From Erythrocercus mccallii (Eukaryota > Chordata > Aves > Passeriformes > Dicruridae), in NCBI GenBank assembly GCA_013397435.1, contig VZRG01001539.1:1-64000 (forward strand): DNA of 64,000 bases, read 5' to 3'. The notes beneath the pieces were generated by a model. That model was not told where the DNA came from. It saw nothing but the letters and a program-made list of their open reading frames with translations, and searched no databases. Shown piece by piece: positions 46,031 through 61,200 of this stretch (its first letter is position 1; each line of letters begins with the position of its first letter). A program made the translations under genes and the position numbers.

Positions 46031-49000
46031 TTTTCAGATTTGATGGCCTAAAGTTAGATTTGGAAATGAGTACCTATATCATAATACAAAAATAATCTGC
46101 TTTTGAAATATTTCTCTTATTAGGGCTCCTACAGAAAAGTAACTTAAATATAATTTTCACCATGCTGCTTTGAGACTCTTTATTATGCTGCAGCTCTTCG
46201 TGTTAAAAATGCAAGCTTTATAGCTTTGCAAAATTAAGTCTTTCAGTCTTTCAGTGACACAAAGGGACTTGCAATACTAAATTCTCTATTGGATTTGCAA
46301 ATGGTGGTCATTCTAATGAAAAAGTGAACTATTGTCCAAATTTTCTCTCTTTATAGTCTTTGGATTGATGTAAATACATGCAAATACAGAAATTCTCAGT
46401 GGCAGCATAATTTGAAAAATGGTATTACTACAAGGTGCTTAAAGGTTTGAAAATAGTATAAATGGTCCCACAAGAAAGAAATTAACCTTCAAAAACAAGA
46501 CAGCCAAAGGTGTATGAGAAAATTAACTGTACCCTTTGCCTGTTATCACCACTGTACAAGCCAAGGCTTCTACAAATGAGAACTTAACTCTGCGTAATCC
46601 CATGTCACCTGCTGCTGTCAGGAAAAAGTTTTACAAAACTTATAGGAAATTTAATACTTTAAGGAAGTATTTATAAAAACATGAAGCAGTGAAAAAAGAA
46701 CCATATCCCCTCCATCCATTTAAAAAAAAAATAAATTCTGTAATTTCACTGCAGCTTCAAACACTCAGAAGGGAAGAAGCCATGTACCATTGTACATTTT
46801 TCTCTCTCAGGGCTCCCCCATTTCACATGCTGTCCCTCAGGGAGCCGCAGAAAATGCAGAGTACTGTTCACTCAATATAGGTGACTAAACTTCTACTCTG
46901 TAACATGGACGTTTTTACAAGTATTTATATTTGTGAATGCATTTGAACAAAATAAATATCAAGCAGAAAGTGAGAGTAGCTATGTAATGCACAGGTATGA
47001 ACTTTTGACTAAATCTGCGTCCATTTTTCACTTTCTAAAGAACACAATTTCTCCATAAAGTTGCACAGGCCTAAATAGAAAATCTTGATGTTAACAATTT
47101 TAAAAAAAAAATCTGAATTTCCAAAAATATACTTCAGGGACCAGCTCTGGGTAGGTGGCAACTAGTCATTGTCTGATTAAATCAAAGAAGAAAAAAGTAG
47201 AAACCTTTCCCTCATGTCCTATGTGTTTGCTGGTAAGTTTGGATTTCTGTCACTGGTATTAGTTATAAAGTTTATAATTTTACTCAGAAAACTGGAAAAA
47301 TTAATCTGCACACCCAAATCTGTCCCTCACAGATCAGTACAAATGGAAACAGTGAACTAAACGGACAAAAGGCTGAGAGGAAGAAGTATGTCCATGTATT
47401 ACATAGGCTGTTTAACTCCTCAAAAATTACGTTTCTATTGGTGACTGTATCACTCTGCTCTATGTTCAGAATACTCCTAACTCCAGAGAGTTGACATTTT
47501 TTTATCTATAAAACTTCTCAGCTATTGAAAAAAATTAGCTAAGAGATGCATTCAGGAGATAAGACCATCAATTACTTTCTCAGAGACAGGTTTTTAAAAA
47601 GATGTTTTATTATTACAGTAGAAATTAACTCTTGCACACAGAAAAATGCCATCAACCAAAGATGAGCCACAGAAGATTGTCTCATCATTAACTGGCACTA
47701 GGTACCAATGTGTTCCAATCATTTGGGAAAATGTGGTAAAAGGAGTTTATTTGATTGCAGTAAGAGGGAGGCACTAATTTTAAGATACATACAGGCATAA
47801 ACCACAAACACTAAAATTACATACAAGTTCCCTCATCCTGACCAACTTGCTGAACAAGTGTAATATCCTATTTCTGGTCACAACTGCAGTATAAATTGAA
47901 CACAACTCTAACACAGTTGCTTTAGATTTATCTTCATTAAAGACCTAATCTGCATTACAGTTTGATAACTGCCTTAACCCATGCTGAAAAACTTGACAGC
48001 CACGTTTTCTACAGCCACAGCATTCTACATAAAAAGTTGGGTTAGTAGAAGCTATCAGTTGTAACCAAATCCACTCCATGCTACTCAATCCCTCAGCCAA
48101 TTCAGATACCATTAGGCCAGGTTAATCCTTCAGGAAGACAAAGTTGACATATTTATATAAATGTATATCTTTCATAATACTGGTTATTTTATATAAACCT
48201 AGGTTTATAGATAATAAATATTTATTTCAGGGATAATAAAGACTACAATACAGGAATACCAGTTTGGCTTTAAAGTTTTGAGATCCTCTTAAATACAAGC
48301 AGAAGGATGATACTCCAAAGGCACATTTTATACACGAGAATAGCCTATGACAGAAATTTTTTTGTCCCCAAAATTTTATGACTATCATAAGATGCCACTA
48401 GAAAAGTCTTCAGCATTATGAAAATTTTATACATGGCACACATATCACTGAAATTAATCACATGCCTTGTGAAGCTCTGACATTATTCTTTACTCACTCC
48501 TAATTTAATAGAGCAATAAATGATGCAATTCTGAAGATATGTTGCATAAATATAATCTAAATTAATAAATTATCAAAATACATTTATTTAGAGAGTACAG
48601 ATTTATTTTCATTTCACATTTCACAGCATTTTTTCCTAATCTCCAAGTAATTTCTTAAATATATCTCTTGAGAGACAGGTAGTTTGTCAAATGTACAAAA
48701 GTCATCTATTTCTTCTGACTATAAGTTCAAACACTCCAGTATTCAAGTAACTCCCCTGGCTGTTCCCTACTTATGACACAGGCGAAGGGACTTTTTAAAT
48801 TTGTTTATTAAGTTGACAAGTTACATTTTGGCTTCACTCTAATTCCACGTAATAACAGAATAGCACTTTTAACGGTGTTTTATGTCTCAGTTTTCAAAAT
48901 ATGTGTCCTGACTTTTGGATTCAGTGTAACTAATTTGTAGCGATTATATGTTATCATCATGACAGATTATTATAGCAAACATTTCTAATTCCCTTTTTTT

Positions 49001-50599
49001 GAAGACTACAAAGAGATGCTAAAATATCAAAATGAAGATGAACATAGTTTTAGTATGTAATTTGGATGATCTGGTTTGCTACACATAGCTTTGTACCTTG
49101 ACTAACATGAGTTTATTATGCATATTCATATATGATATGCACATAATTTTTTGCATTTATATTCACAGCTAATCAACCAAAAATTGCTGTCAGCAGAAAA
49201 TTGCTGTCTGGGAGTGGTATGACAAGTTCCAAGTCGCTCTAATTTTGAACTGTCTACTATAGTTCTGCAATACTCATTTTTTACATTACACATTTTTCAC
49301 ATTACTGATTTCCAATTCTTTTAAAATAGGAAATCACTAGCCATTTATATAATTTATCTGTGTGAAGTGGGAAATAAAGCACCATCTAAATTCTAAGTGT
49401 GACTTGTCCTCTCCTCTTTGCAAGATAATGAACAGCTATCCTTCCTAGGAATCTATTGCAGTGTAAGAGCATGAAAAAAGATGGTCAAAAACCACACAAT
49501 GGATTTACAGCATTTTACTGGATTTCAAGGATATACAATCCCTGGTGTTCTCTTGAAACAGGTGGCTACATGAGATTATGAAAGGCCTCATTTATCCTGT
49601 TTAAATGGAAAACTAAAGCTTAAGGAATAATTTAATTTTCAAAAGATGCATTCCATGAGGACTATGTACATCGCTAAAATAGCAATGGGAAGTTTTATGT
49701 CAGTGGATTTTATACATTTAAATAAATATTTTTATACTTATACAAATCATAATAAAACTTAATTGGTATTTCTGGTATTATATTTAGGAAATACAATATT
49801 TTGCCATACTAACCTCTTGAAAATATTTCATAAGACTATGAACATATTCCACAGCACTCATTAGCAAGATGTTATTTTTCTCTGAACACCAAGTAATTTA
49901 TGATAGATGCTTCCAAAGCTGGGGTTATCTTCTTTAAAACTGTCATCTGGATTTACACTATTCCGTTCCTGTACACAAATTGTTCACATATAGCTACTGA
50001 ATCTCCCTGCACAGGCACTTAGACACAAATATTTTGACTGAAAACTGCAAAACCCAGCTCTTTGGCTCTCATGTTGAAGAATAACGCCTATCTATCTATT
50101 GCAGTATTTGTCACTGTTAGCACACAATTCAAGAGAAGTCTCATACCCAAAGAAGGTATGAGAAGAGGACACAAACTTTCAAGATTTACACAGCCATGCT
50201 GATACTGACACTACAGCTGCTCCCCATCAGAGATATGAAGATTTAAATCAGCATTGACAAAGTGCTGCAACAATGAAGAGGAACACATACAAGAGCCTTT
50301 TTCTGAAATACACTCAGACATGTACTCTAACACAAAGAAATAGTAAATTAGGCACTAGCTTAAATTTTAAAAAAAAAATCTCATTCAGTTCTCAATGTAA
50401 GTTACTTAGATGAACTAGTAAACTATTAAACGTTCTAGCAAACTGTTTCAGACTGTTTCCCTTAAAATGTAAATAACATCCTGAGAAAACAGCACTGCCA
50501 GCCTTGAAGAATGACACTCTAGCAAAACACTCTTAATGAATAAAAAAATACCCTGCAAAGCCAGGAACTTCAGAGCAGACATAACCTGATGACACGATA

Positions 50600-51190
50600 T
50601 CATCTCTGTCTGGACTTAAGTACCAGAGTAAGCTGGGCAATGAGAGGCTGGAGAGCAGAGTTTCAGAAAGGGACCTGGGGGTCCTGGTCCTGGCATGAGC
50701 CAGCAGTGCCCTGGCAGCCAGGAGGGCCAACCCTGTCCTTGGATGCATCAGGCACAGCATGGCCAGCCTGGCAAAGGAGGGGATTGTCCTGCTCTGCTCT
50801 GAGCTGGGGCGGCCTCACCTCGAGTGCTGGCGGCAGTTCTGGGTGCCAAAATATACAAAGACACTGAGCTGTTAGAGGGTGTGCAAAGGAGTGCCGTGAG
50901 GATGGTGAAGGGTCTGGAGGGGAAGCTGTATGAAAAACGGCTGAGGTCACTTGGTCTGTTCAGCCTGGAGAAGAGACTGAGGGGAGACCTCAGTGTGGTC
51001 TTCAACAACCTCACCAGGGGAAGTGGAGAGGCAGGCACCAATCTCTTCACTCTTGTGACCAGTGACAGAACACAAGGAAATGGCATGAAGCTGTGTCAGG
51101 GAAGGTCTGGGTTGGACAGCAGGAAAAGGTTTTTCACCAGAGGATGGCTGAGCACTAGAACAGGCTCTCTGACTGGCAGAGCAATGGAGC
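50600..51190 (+). mobile_element. CR1 LINE fragment (reverse-transcriptase C-terminal part) in ZEB1 intron 1
   Basis: The block is GC-rich against its AT-rich surroundings and matches the end of CR1 ORF2 and the start of the 3' UTR: gggacctgggggtcctggtc, gccctggcagccaggagggc, gggcggcctcacctcgagtg, ctgttcagcctggagaagag, and gaacaggctctctgactgg. Several frames run open because of its composition, but the element frame is broken. The usual CR1 3' terminal repeat is not seen after about 51190, so the copy looks truncated or diverged at both ends. Confidence 0.85.
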
Positions 51191-54100
51191 AGGGGAAGAA
51201 GGCCATTGTCTGCCTTTCCTGCAATCCTGGAGGCTGCTGGCACCCCCAGGGAGGGCTCCTACTCTTCCCTTCCTGAGCATCAGGGTTCTTTCCAAAAGGC
51301 AACCCTTGCCTTTAAGCCTTATATTCCTCTGATTACAGTTAATTCCTGCATTTCTGAATCCTACCAGCAAGAGAAATTCCTATCAACTGCTGAAAATTTG
51401 TATATTGCTCAATTTAGGAAAATAATCTGCCTCTCTCAAGAGAGCTGTCGAATTCATAAACAAACCAGTACAGGGAGAAACGGCTGTAACTGACCCAAGT
51501 GCCAGGATTTCTAACATTCCTATTTTTTTTAACCTAATTTAAAGTTCTATCTGCTTTAAAGAAGCAATGGCCAAGAAAGCATTTTTACACTCAGAAAAGA
51601 AATAGCTTTCCTTACTGAACAGAACTGAAGTAATTTGGTCTGTAATGTGACTGAGATCCAGAAAAAGCTGCTGTGTTGTCCTCTGCTGCACCTCTGGAGA
51701 AACTCCCTCAGCTGCTTTGCTTCATTCAGCCTCACATTTGTTCCTTCATGAACACTAAAGTGAATTATTCCTTACACTATTTTGCATTTTCCAGTCACAA
51801 AAAAACCCCACCAAAACCCACAGGCAAAAATATTTCTGATCTTTCACTCATTTGTTCCTACCTTTAAAAAAATATAACAGAAAGATTGCAGATGATTATT
51901 ATTTATATTTACATATTATTATCTGTAATTATTATTTGGAGGGACAAATTAAGTGTTGGCACACAACAGTGGAAGGAAGAAAAGAGCTTTTTTGACATTC
52001 TTCAGTTAGTGTCAACAGGAGTGTAAAGTGAGCTGAATGAACAGTAGCTAATATACCAATGCTAAAACCTTTCTTAGTCATTCACAATTACTTTTTTCAG
52101 TATGCAACTACATGATACACTGAATTCTACGAAAGCATGCACACGTTTGCACAGGATCAACACACAGCACAGTAAAGCTTGTAGAAGGTTCCTAACCAAA
52201 AAATACTTTAAAAAATAAAGTAAATAAAGAGGATTCAAAATATCAATTCATAAAAGAAAACCAAGATTTTAAAAATGACATTGGAATTTACTGTATGGCA
52301 GGTGTGTTCCACGACTTGTTAATGGTGATGAATACCTGCATTCAATTTAGCCCAACACCTCCAAATTCCCACTGTCTACACAAGGATGAAGTCAATAATT
52401 TTGAGACTTTAATTTAAAAGAGCTTATCTGTTTCATGCAACATTGAAATTCATACGTAAGGTAAACAAACAGCAATAAAGAGCAATCCAACAAAGGATAG
52501 CTTAAACAGGGAGACAAGTTTCCAAAAAAAGAAAAGAAAAAGAAAAAAAAGTCCCTATCCATCCCCATATTTATTAGTGTAAATGACTTGACACATATTA
52601 GAGGCATTCTTAAATCTAATTTTGCCAACTTTTTGTAAACAAATTGAGAAGACGATTGGAAACAACTTAGATGTGTCTGATTTCAGGTAAGTACTGAGGA
52701 AGACAGCAAGAAACATCTGGCAGTCACTGCAAGTCAAACTTTCCTTTGTAAAGGCTACTACAAAAACAGCTGAACCCTAAGAAACCTCAATGTGTGGTTT
52801 GCAGGTGAAACTCCTTTGTTTAGAAGGCAAATGATTTTCAAGCTTACTGTATCAGGTCCCCTATGAAGAGACAGAAATTCTAAAAAGGGAGAAAAACTTC
52901 CAAATATCTTGTCAATTTTTTTATTGCTTCACAGACAGCATGTGAGAGATTTTTTTAAGAGCTATCTGGTTAAAACTACAAGCCAGAGAGCTACTGAAGA
53001 CAGCAGAGGCAGTGTTACCTATAGCTACTTTAATGTATGTAATAGTTTAATTTTATAGACAGTATTTCTAGAGCAGATTTTAGTTTTTAAGAATCTTTTT
53101 TTGCTCTATCAAAACAGTGCAACTGCAATTCACTGATATGCTATGAAAAGGAATAGCAGCAATAAAAATAATGCTAAAAAATATAACACATTTTAACCTA
53201 GTTACTCCATTTGTGAATCTTAATAATGAAGAGTTGGCTGTTAATAGCTCAGACATTGAACATCTCTAGTCTTACAACCTTTTATTTCCTAAGGGAAATA
53301 GAACAAGAAAACATGGAATTTGAAGAATTCAAATGTGATCAGACCTGACTTTTGGATCTTCTAAAAAGAGAAATATGTTTTCCAGCCTCTGATGATTTTT
53401 CCAAGAACGTACCCACTCTCTTTATTAAGATCTATCTAATTTTCTGTTCCTCCTAAAAGCAGTTGAGACATCTTTATGGTTACAACTGGAATCACGGAAG
53501 AGGCTACATCAATACCAGAGTAGTTTTTCAGGGGAACTAAGCTTTTTTGAAGCTGTGATGCCATCAGAGAAAGGGGGGTGCAGTGAAATGGACCGAGGAT
53601 TAGAACACAAGCACAATCAGTGAGCAGAAGGCTACTGAGAAGTCATCACTGAATAAGAAATCAATTTACTCATGAAAAACAAATGGCTGCAATGAAGGTG
53701 GAAAGATGAGATGAAATGTTTAAGAAGGAAAAAACCCACAACTCTGCAAGGCTGCCTGACAGAAATAGCATTTCTGGGAAAGGCAGCAGTAGAGGGGAAA
53801 AGACACATTTCCACTGTGTTGAGGATTGTATGGAAAGACTCTGTGCCCTAATTTTCCTTTAGCACAGAAAGTACAATACTCAGAGGTGTTATGGCCAGTA
53901 TGAAGAGCTGCTTGGTAAAAAGTCTAATGAAATAGATGAAAATATTATTGTATATACCAGTAACAGCCAAATACATCCATACTGCTCTAGGGATCCCAAG
54001 TTAAATCTACAACTTTTCTGAACTCCATGAATGTTAAGAAAGAAAATTGTTAGGACGAACCTTTGTGGTTAAAGACACTGTGTAGAAACTTGAGAGATCT

Positions 54101-57100
54101 GTTGTGCACTGGTAAAAACTGAGAGACACCTAAGAAATCTCATCCTACAATTTTAGTTTTTAAGCCAAACATGAGACATGAGGTGAAATAAGTATTTCTT
54201 TCTGAAAATATGAGTCAGTAAGTTTACCCTTGCCTTCAGAATACCCATCTTTTTGCAAGCTGACATAAATGACATACTGGTTCTTTTTGGAGGACAAGGA
54301 AACCAGAGAGATAAATTTAGAACAGACCCACAAGGCTTCACATTATAATTTAAATACAACAAGACTTCAAAAACCATTTAGCCTAAGAGTGAAAATCGAC
54401 TTTGCTTTACCAGCTAGATTTAGATCAATTAGTAAACACTGCAGTCTAATAGGAAGCAACAGGCTTTGGCAGGTAATCGCCGTGCTCCGGAAAGCAGCAG
54501 CTGTAAAGGTGCTGTAACAATGCATCATCTGGCTCGCTTATGAGGTCTGTTGATTAACAAACTCAAGGCCACACAAGGAAAGAGAAAAAAAAAAACCAAG
54601 GGAGTGGAGTGGGTAATTAAACTTTTCGTTTACTACACCGTGCACAGAAACACATGTGAACATTCCCCATGCTAGCTTCATTCCAGGTTCCTTCTCCAAC
54701 ATTATAATGTTGTAATACCACTCGTATCTACTTATTAAAAACCAGAAAAGGAACCAAACTTTCTTAACACAAGAATGATTTAACTCCCTGTGACTAGAAG
54801 TTTTGAACAATGACAGGGACTTCTGCGACACAAGACTATCAGGGTGGCCAGCATGATGTAGAATTTAAAAGAAAATTTCAGATAAATTTAAGAATTTCAG
54901 ATAAATAGTCAAATTGTAATATGCTTGCTGTACTGAAAGGATAGCAGCACTGCCTTTTTAAGTAACCCAAAAGTGATGTTAAACATACAAGAGGAGATCA
55001 GAAGAGTTAGGAATCTTGATGAAATAAAAAAATGAGACACTACTTATAGTATATATTAGAGCATATGGTATATGTTAAAGCAAATTCTATGATGCTTAGC
55101 AGCAAATTCAGGTAATATGTTTTTGGATGAAAAAGTGCAATCTTAAGGCTGTTGCTTTGAGAATAAGGCATATATAAACAACATAAGAGCAAGACAAAGT
55201 ATTTTAGGCACTTAGAAAACCATACAGAGTTCTAGAACTTTGATATTCCAAATAATTTTTTTCATATAAAATGACCTCTGTTTTGCAAAGCTACATACTC
55301 TTGACATATACTCTATCTACATACTTGAGGAAAACTCAAGCCATATGACATTCAGATTCCTTTCTCCAGGAGAATTTCCAGGCATTTTGACTGACTACCC
55401 ACAATGGAAACAGTCAACACTACAAACCAGCCAGCTCCTGAGTGGAACTTCACATTCATTTTTAGCCACCTGAAGCAGAGTTTTGAGGAAGCTGAATGAA
55501 CCAGAAGAGCTGAAAACAATATACTGTCATAATTTGAACACACCTAAGAAACAACATCCCTTCTCTGTAAAAAAGTCCAATCTAGTTTTTAAGAACAGAA
55601 GAAATGAAGATTAATTTCACAACATATTTATTTAAACAATATCTAGATCCCATAGTAGTCCATTAGCTCAGTGCACTCTGAATATTAATTATGTACTATC
55701 TCATTTTAGTGCCTTATGGAGTAAAACCTGTGAAATTATGAGCTAATGCTTATGGAGAGATAACCTGCATGACAGCATTTTGCTAGTACCAATTATTCTA
55801 TTAAGAATTCTTAAAGGATCTAGCAAAATTTTACATTCTTTCTGTAATTCTACTGTGACTTGTACCATTAGACATGATAGTGCAGTAGGATCAGTAAAAT
55901 GTTTTTATTAATAAGACAATCTGAAATGATGAATTTATGAATTAAACACTTTGAATAAACAGTTCTGATGTTATGGTCAGGTCACTACTAAAAGGCAATG
56001 CTGTAATGGAGAAAATTTACTACCAACTTTTGGTTGCAAGAAACTCATGATGCACATGGAAGTCCCTGCAGTATTCTGACATACCCTCTCTGAAATAAGC
56101 TAAAAAGTTTATGTTTTATACTGTCACCATGCAGTGTGCTGACCTACAAGAGACTACTAATTCCCATAAGCCAAGACACAAGAGTGAAGAGGGACTTTAA
56201 TTACTGCTCACCTTTAAAATGGGCCCACTAGGTCGAATGAGATACTAGTGATGGCAGAGCAAAAGCCAGAAAGTTATTTGCATTATCAGCTGTATGGATA
56301 AACACTGAGTATTATCTGATTATCAGTCTTATCTTCAAGCTTATTGGTATCTATGTATGCTGTTACAAAAAACTGAATTACTTCAATGTGACTTGCAAAT
56401 AAATAAGTCATGGTTCTTTTTTCCTTTGTTCTTATTTTTGAATAGCAATGAAAAAAAATTACCTGGTTGCCTTCCTGAAGTTAGAGATACTTAGAATCCT
56501 AATCACAAATCAAAAACATCAGAGACCAGTCCTACCCTCATCAGAAAGACAGATGCCTGGCTGCTTGATCAAACATGCTTGGAGCTACACTTTTTATTCA
56601 GAAAGAACAACATCTGATTTTACAAGTAAAAATGCATTTGTTCACTCTTATTTTACTAACACACTATAGACAGGTCATTAGGCACAGAGTAAGCAATTAA
56701 TTAACTTTGTGTGGTTAAAGAAATAAACCCAAAATGTTTTCTTTAAATAATAAAAATGTCAGCCACATATACCTGTTCTATGCACTTGTCAAAATGCAGC
56801 TTCCCCTCAGAAAAATGAGGTACAACGGAGCAGCATAAACGTTCTAACAGCAGTTTAGCAAACAAGGAGCTGTCAACTTCCAATAAGCTATTATTCACAC
56901 CTCTTTAATCACTGCCACAGAGTCGATTATAAATAGCCTCATACATTTTTAAATAAGGTCATTCTGAAATGAAACAACAAAGAGGGTAGTAAATATTCCA
57001 GTACATAAGCAATTTAAATTCTACAGCATAACAGAACTGTGTGTTCTCAAATACTCAGCTTAAAGAAAGCCAACAAAACCTTTTATTAACTGGTGCAGTG

Positions 57101-57796
57101 TCAGACACGTAATCTCTGGAAGATCAATAAACCAGGCCAATTATGTGGTAGTTTGCAAACAGATCTGAAAGAAATGAAACTATTAAGACTTGCTCACAAA
57201 ATCCAGCTTCAACAGCATTATTTACAAATATAAAGTAATACAAATTAAGTTAATACAATACATGGAACTGCATGAGTAAGTGTATTATGCAAACATTTCA
57301 TACGAATATGAAACAGCTTCTCTCTGTTTTCCCAGAAGAACAGCACAAAGAAACAACTTACGTACAACCCTGATTCATATGAGACTGTTTTATATTTTTC
57401 CTGGGATTTTAAATAATTAGAAATTAATGCACAGAGAAAAGTAAGAAAATATCTACACAAGTAGAAGTTCTAATTTTTCTCCCATTCCCCATATTTTCTA
57501 AGATACAAAATTACTTGATAAAGTGACAAATATGACAACACTGAAATCAATTCCTTATCAATTAGCTCAGACAAAAAATGATAAAAATTATGCATTTTTT
57601 TTCTCAGAAGCATTATAATAGTTAAGTGGACCACAATTTAAAGATGTTACTTTAGTACTACCAGAAAAAGAAAAATTAGTAAGGAAAAAACCGTCAAATA
57701 GTTCTCATTTTACTGACCCCATACTTTTTTGTTACTGTGAGAAGTATTGGAACATTTCTTCCTATTACAAGCTTTGTCTTTCTAACTAGATACTCA

Positions 57797-58262
57797 TAGA
57801 ATATCCTGGAAGGCACCCAAAAGGACCATAAAGTCTAGCTCCTGACCCTGCACAGGACAACCCCAAGAATGACACCATGAGACCAAGAGCATTGTCCATA
57901 CCCTTCAGGAACTCTGCTAGGCAGTGGTCACTGCACCAGTTGTGGGGAGCCTGTTCCAGTACTCAACCACTCTCTGGGTTAAGAATCTTAATACCAAAAC
58001 TAAAAATCTCACTTCTACACAGCTTCAGGTCATTCCCTCAAGTCCTGTCACTGGTCACCAGAGAGAAAAGATCAATGTCTGTCCCTCCTCTTCCCCTCAC
58101 AAAGAAGCTGCAGGCTGCAGTGAGGTCTCCTCTCAGTCTCCTCTTTTCCAGGCTGAACAGCCCAAGTGATCTCAGCTGCTCCTCACACAGCTTCCCCTCA
58201 AGGCCCTGCACCATCTTTGCTGCCCTCTTTATACACAGAGACTTGCCTGTGCTTTTCAAGGC
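57797..58262 (-). mobile_element. CR1 LINE fragment in ZEB1 intron 1
   Basis: On the minus strand it reads, in CR1 sense order, aagatggtgcagggccttga, ctgttcagcctggaaaagag, a block with cagtgacaggacttgaggga, and near its 3' end gggttgtcctgtgcagggtc. The family is the CR1 subgroup whose 3' end carries a tcctggccctgcacaggac type block. It is 5'-truncated, in the same orientation as ZEB1, and has no intact coding frame. Confidence 0.85.
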
Positions 58263-61200
58263 CTAGTGATACACAGTGCTACATCCACCCATATATCCCT
58301 AGTCCTTACCTACTCCATTGTGGTTCATTTCAGAAAATGAGCTCCATGAATAGCGGACCCCAATACTCCCCACTCCCCAAACCTTTCTGAGGTATTTAAC
58401 CCACTTACAATTTAGGCCTCACTTATTTATCAGATTTAGCTCAAAGGTGTTTTTTTATATAGTTCACAGGCTGCTTTGTACCTTATTCTAAAAAAGCTAT
58501 TATTTCCCATGCGCAGAAAAAATACCTAAATCTTTCTCCAACCTTGAAACATATCTTAATATTGAAATGTCATATTTAAGTATTCATGCATCTGCGCAGA
58601 CACAGGAGGCATCGTTCTTTGAACCTGCACTTGGAGCTGGCCATGCCCAGCAGCTGCATCCCCACAGCACCATGCCTAACCCTACCACCCTGCTGCATCT
58701 TCTTGATGTTTTATGGTCTCACCATAACGCAAGAGTGACCTCACGCATAAAGGATATTCAGAAGTCAATTCGATTAAGAACTGAATCAACTTTAGAGCTC
58801 AATTCAGTACTTCACAGCCATCAAAATATTTACCTACACCCCTAAACACCCTAGAAAACAGTGTAAAGGATCCACTCTTCTCAATCTTTCCCCACAGTAA
58901 GGTAGTATTGGTATTCTACACAGCTATACCTTCTAACTGGATTTCCATGTTTTAAATAAAGATATTATAGTAGCTTACACAGTGAAGTGATAAAATTGCA
59001 GCTGACTACAGCAAGATCTACATAAAAGCAAGGAGCAAGCTGTGCTATTTCAGTTCCCAGACAATAAAGAAGTAGGAAAGTTTCAGATGTCAACAGGCAT
59101 CTTAGACCATGTTCATTTCCACATTAGGTATGTTACTTTTTCGTCTGGTTCACTGTCAACTCCCTCACAACAGCCCTTAATGAACACTTAGAAAAGGAAA
59201 TAGCTTACACAAAGAAACACACCCTCGCAGCCTTAATGTGACCAAAGTTTGATTCATTCCCCAAAGCTTGCAAACTAATGTTTTGTTAGGTATATCCCCT
59301 CCATCTACCTTAAATTCCATAATCTGTTTATAAGAGCTAGACCAGTGTTACAAATAGCTGTAAGTTTTATTAACCACATTTTTTTTTAACTTGTGTCAAG
59401 GAAATGAAGCTATGCCTGAATAGAAATTAATTATTATCCTCCAAAAATATACACTATCTTATATGTACTATATATATATTGATAAGCCACCCCAATTTTT
59501 TCCATTTGTTCTGTATAAGACAGTTTATCTGTACTTTCATACTAACAACTTTTGGTAATAACAAAGCCTCTCACTTGCTGTTTACAGTACAGTACACGAC
59601 CAGAGTTTTCTGGAAGAAACAGAGTCAGCTATACATGATTTCTCTACTTGTCTGAGCATTTTGGGAGGGAGGATTTCAACCTTTTCCTAATATTAGAGAG
59701 GATACCTTCATTGAACTATTGCCAATTAGACAGAAACCTTTCTTCGCATCCAATACGTAAGCTTATAACCTGGTAATTGGGAGAAGCCTAGTTCTAAGAA
59801 TAGTTTCAGTGGTTGCTGTGAGCCTCATGATACTGCTTTTAGCTGCCTCACTATCTTGCAGAAGCCATGGAAGAATACTGAGTTCTGATAAACAAAAGAA
59901 AGAATTGTGATACATTTCCCACCACAGTGAGAAGGGCAGAATTTGGATTCGCAAAGCTCAATGAACTAGAAGGTGACAGGTGTGAATCCTTAAGATGTTT
60001 TAGGACAAGGTATTCAGCACTATCATTAGAGATCAAGGAAGTTGCATTCCACAAGGAAGTAGAATAGGATCATGGAAGTGAAACTGGAAAAATCCCATGA
60101 CCTTTGGGTACCAATTATGATGCTACATATTCTCAATATCAAAAAAATCAAATTCACCATAAAGTACAAAAGGGTCTAGAGCAAGCTGAGCCCCAAAACC
60201 AGTGGAAAGCAGTAAAGACATAAACCACAAAAAACCTTTAACTGGTATTTGTATTCATTAGTATCAGATGTGACCTCTATAAAGAGTAAAAAAGAAAAAA
60301 TACAGTTTGAGTTTTATAAAATATATCTATATTAGGACTATAGATGTACAGATGTGTTTACACACACACATATAAATAACTACTATAAATAATTATTTAT
60401 GAGGTGCCTAACATCCTTGAAAATCACTGCAACCTCCTTGACAGTCAACAGCTATAGGAAAAACAATTCTGTTGCAATCCAGCAAGGGGAACCCTGGTCA
60501 TTGCTGTGTTTGTACTCTCAGCTGAGAACAGAAGCAGGAATGGAAAAGGGAACACAACAGAAATGACACAACTCAACTATGAACCAAATGAGTTAAAAAT
60601 AAACCCAGCTCTCACATGATAGCAGAATATTACTCAGTATGTTAGGACCATGACACAGTAAATGGAGAAGAATACAATACACATACACAGATGAAAGCAG
60701 AACGACAGCTACACCTATATGAGCTGTAAATGAGAGTGAAAACCAACACTTACACAATAAAAACTTTAAAAACTGGCAGGTGGGCAGGCCACATGGGATG
60801 AAATATCAGCTAATGAAATTCAAGTTTAGAGATAACATTCCAGAGAAAGTCTTGGGGCACATACAAACAAGAATCTGCACATGAACATGAGTTTACTTCA
60901 TTAGAAACACCAACCAAGAGCACAGCTCTACTTTATCATCATACTACAATAAAATTATTTTTAATTTTATGAATTAATTATACTGAATTATCCTAAGGAA
61001 TTCAAAACTTAAAAAACACAGTCTTGTCTTCTGACCTGCTTGTGAATAGCCCTGCTTAATTTCTCATGTGTGACCCTACTAGCTTACTCATTTGTTACAC
61101 AGTTTAACAGATAATTCAAAATACATTGAATTAAAGAAAGGTATATGCATCCCAGTCATGATGCAACATCTGGATTGACATATAGTATGTTATCAATTAT

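Noticed and set aside
50533..51493. Many open frames on both strands, up to 150 codons
   Set aside because: They are by-products of a GC-rich CR1 fragment; the reverse-transcriptase frame itself is broken.
57877..58266. 129-codon plus-strand open frame
   Set aside because: It is the antisense of a CR1 copy on the minus strand.
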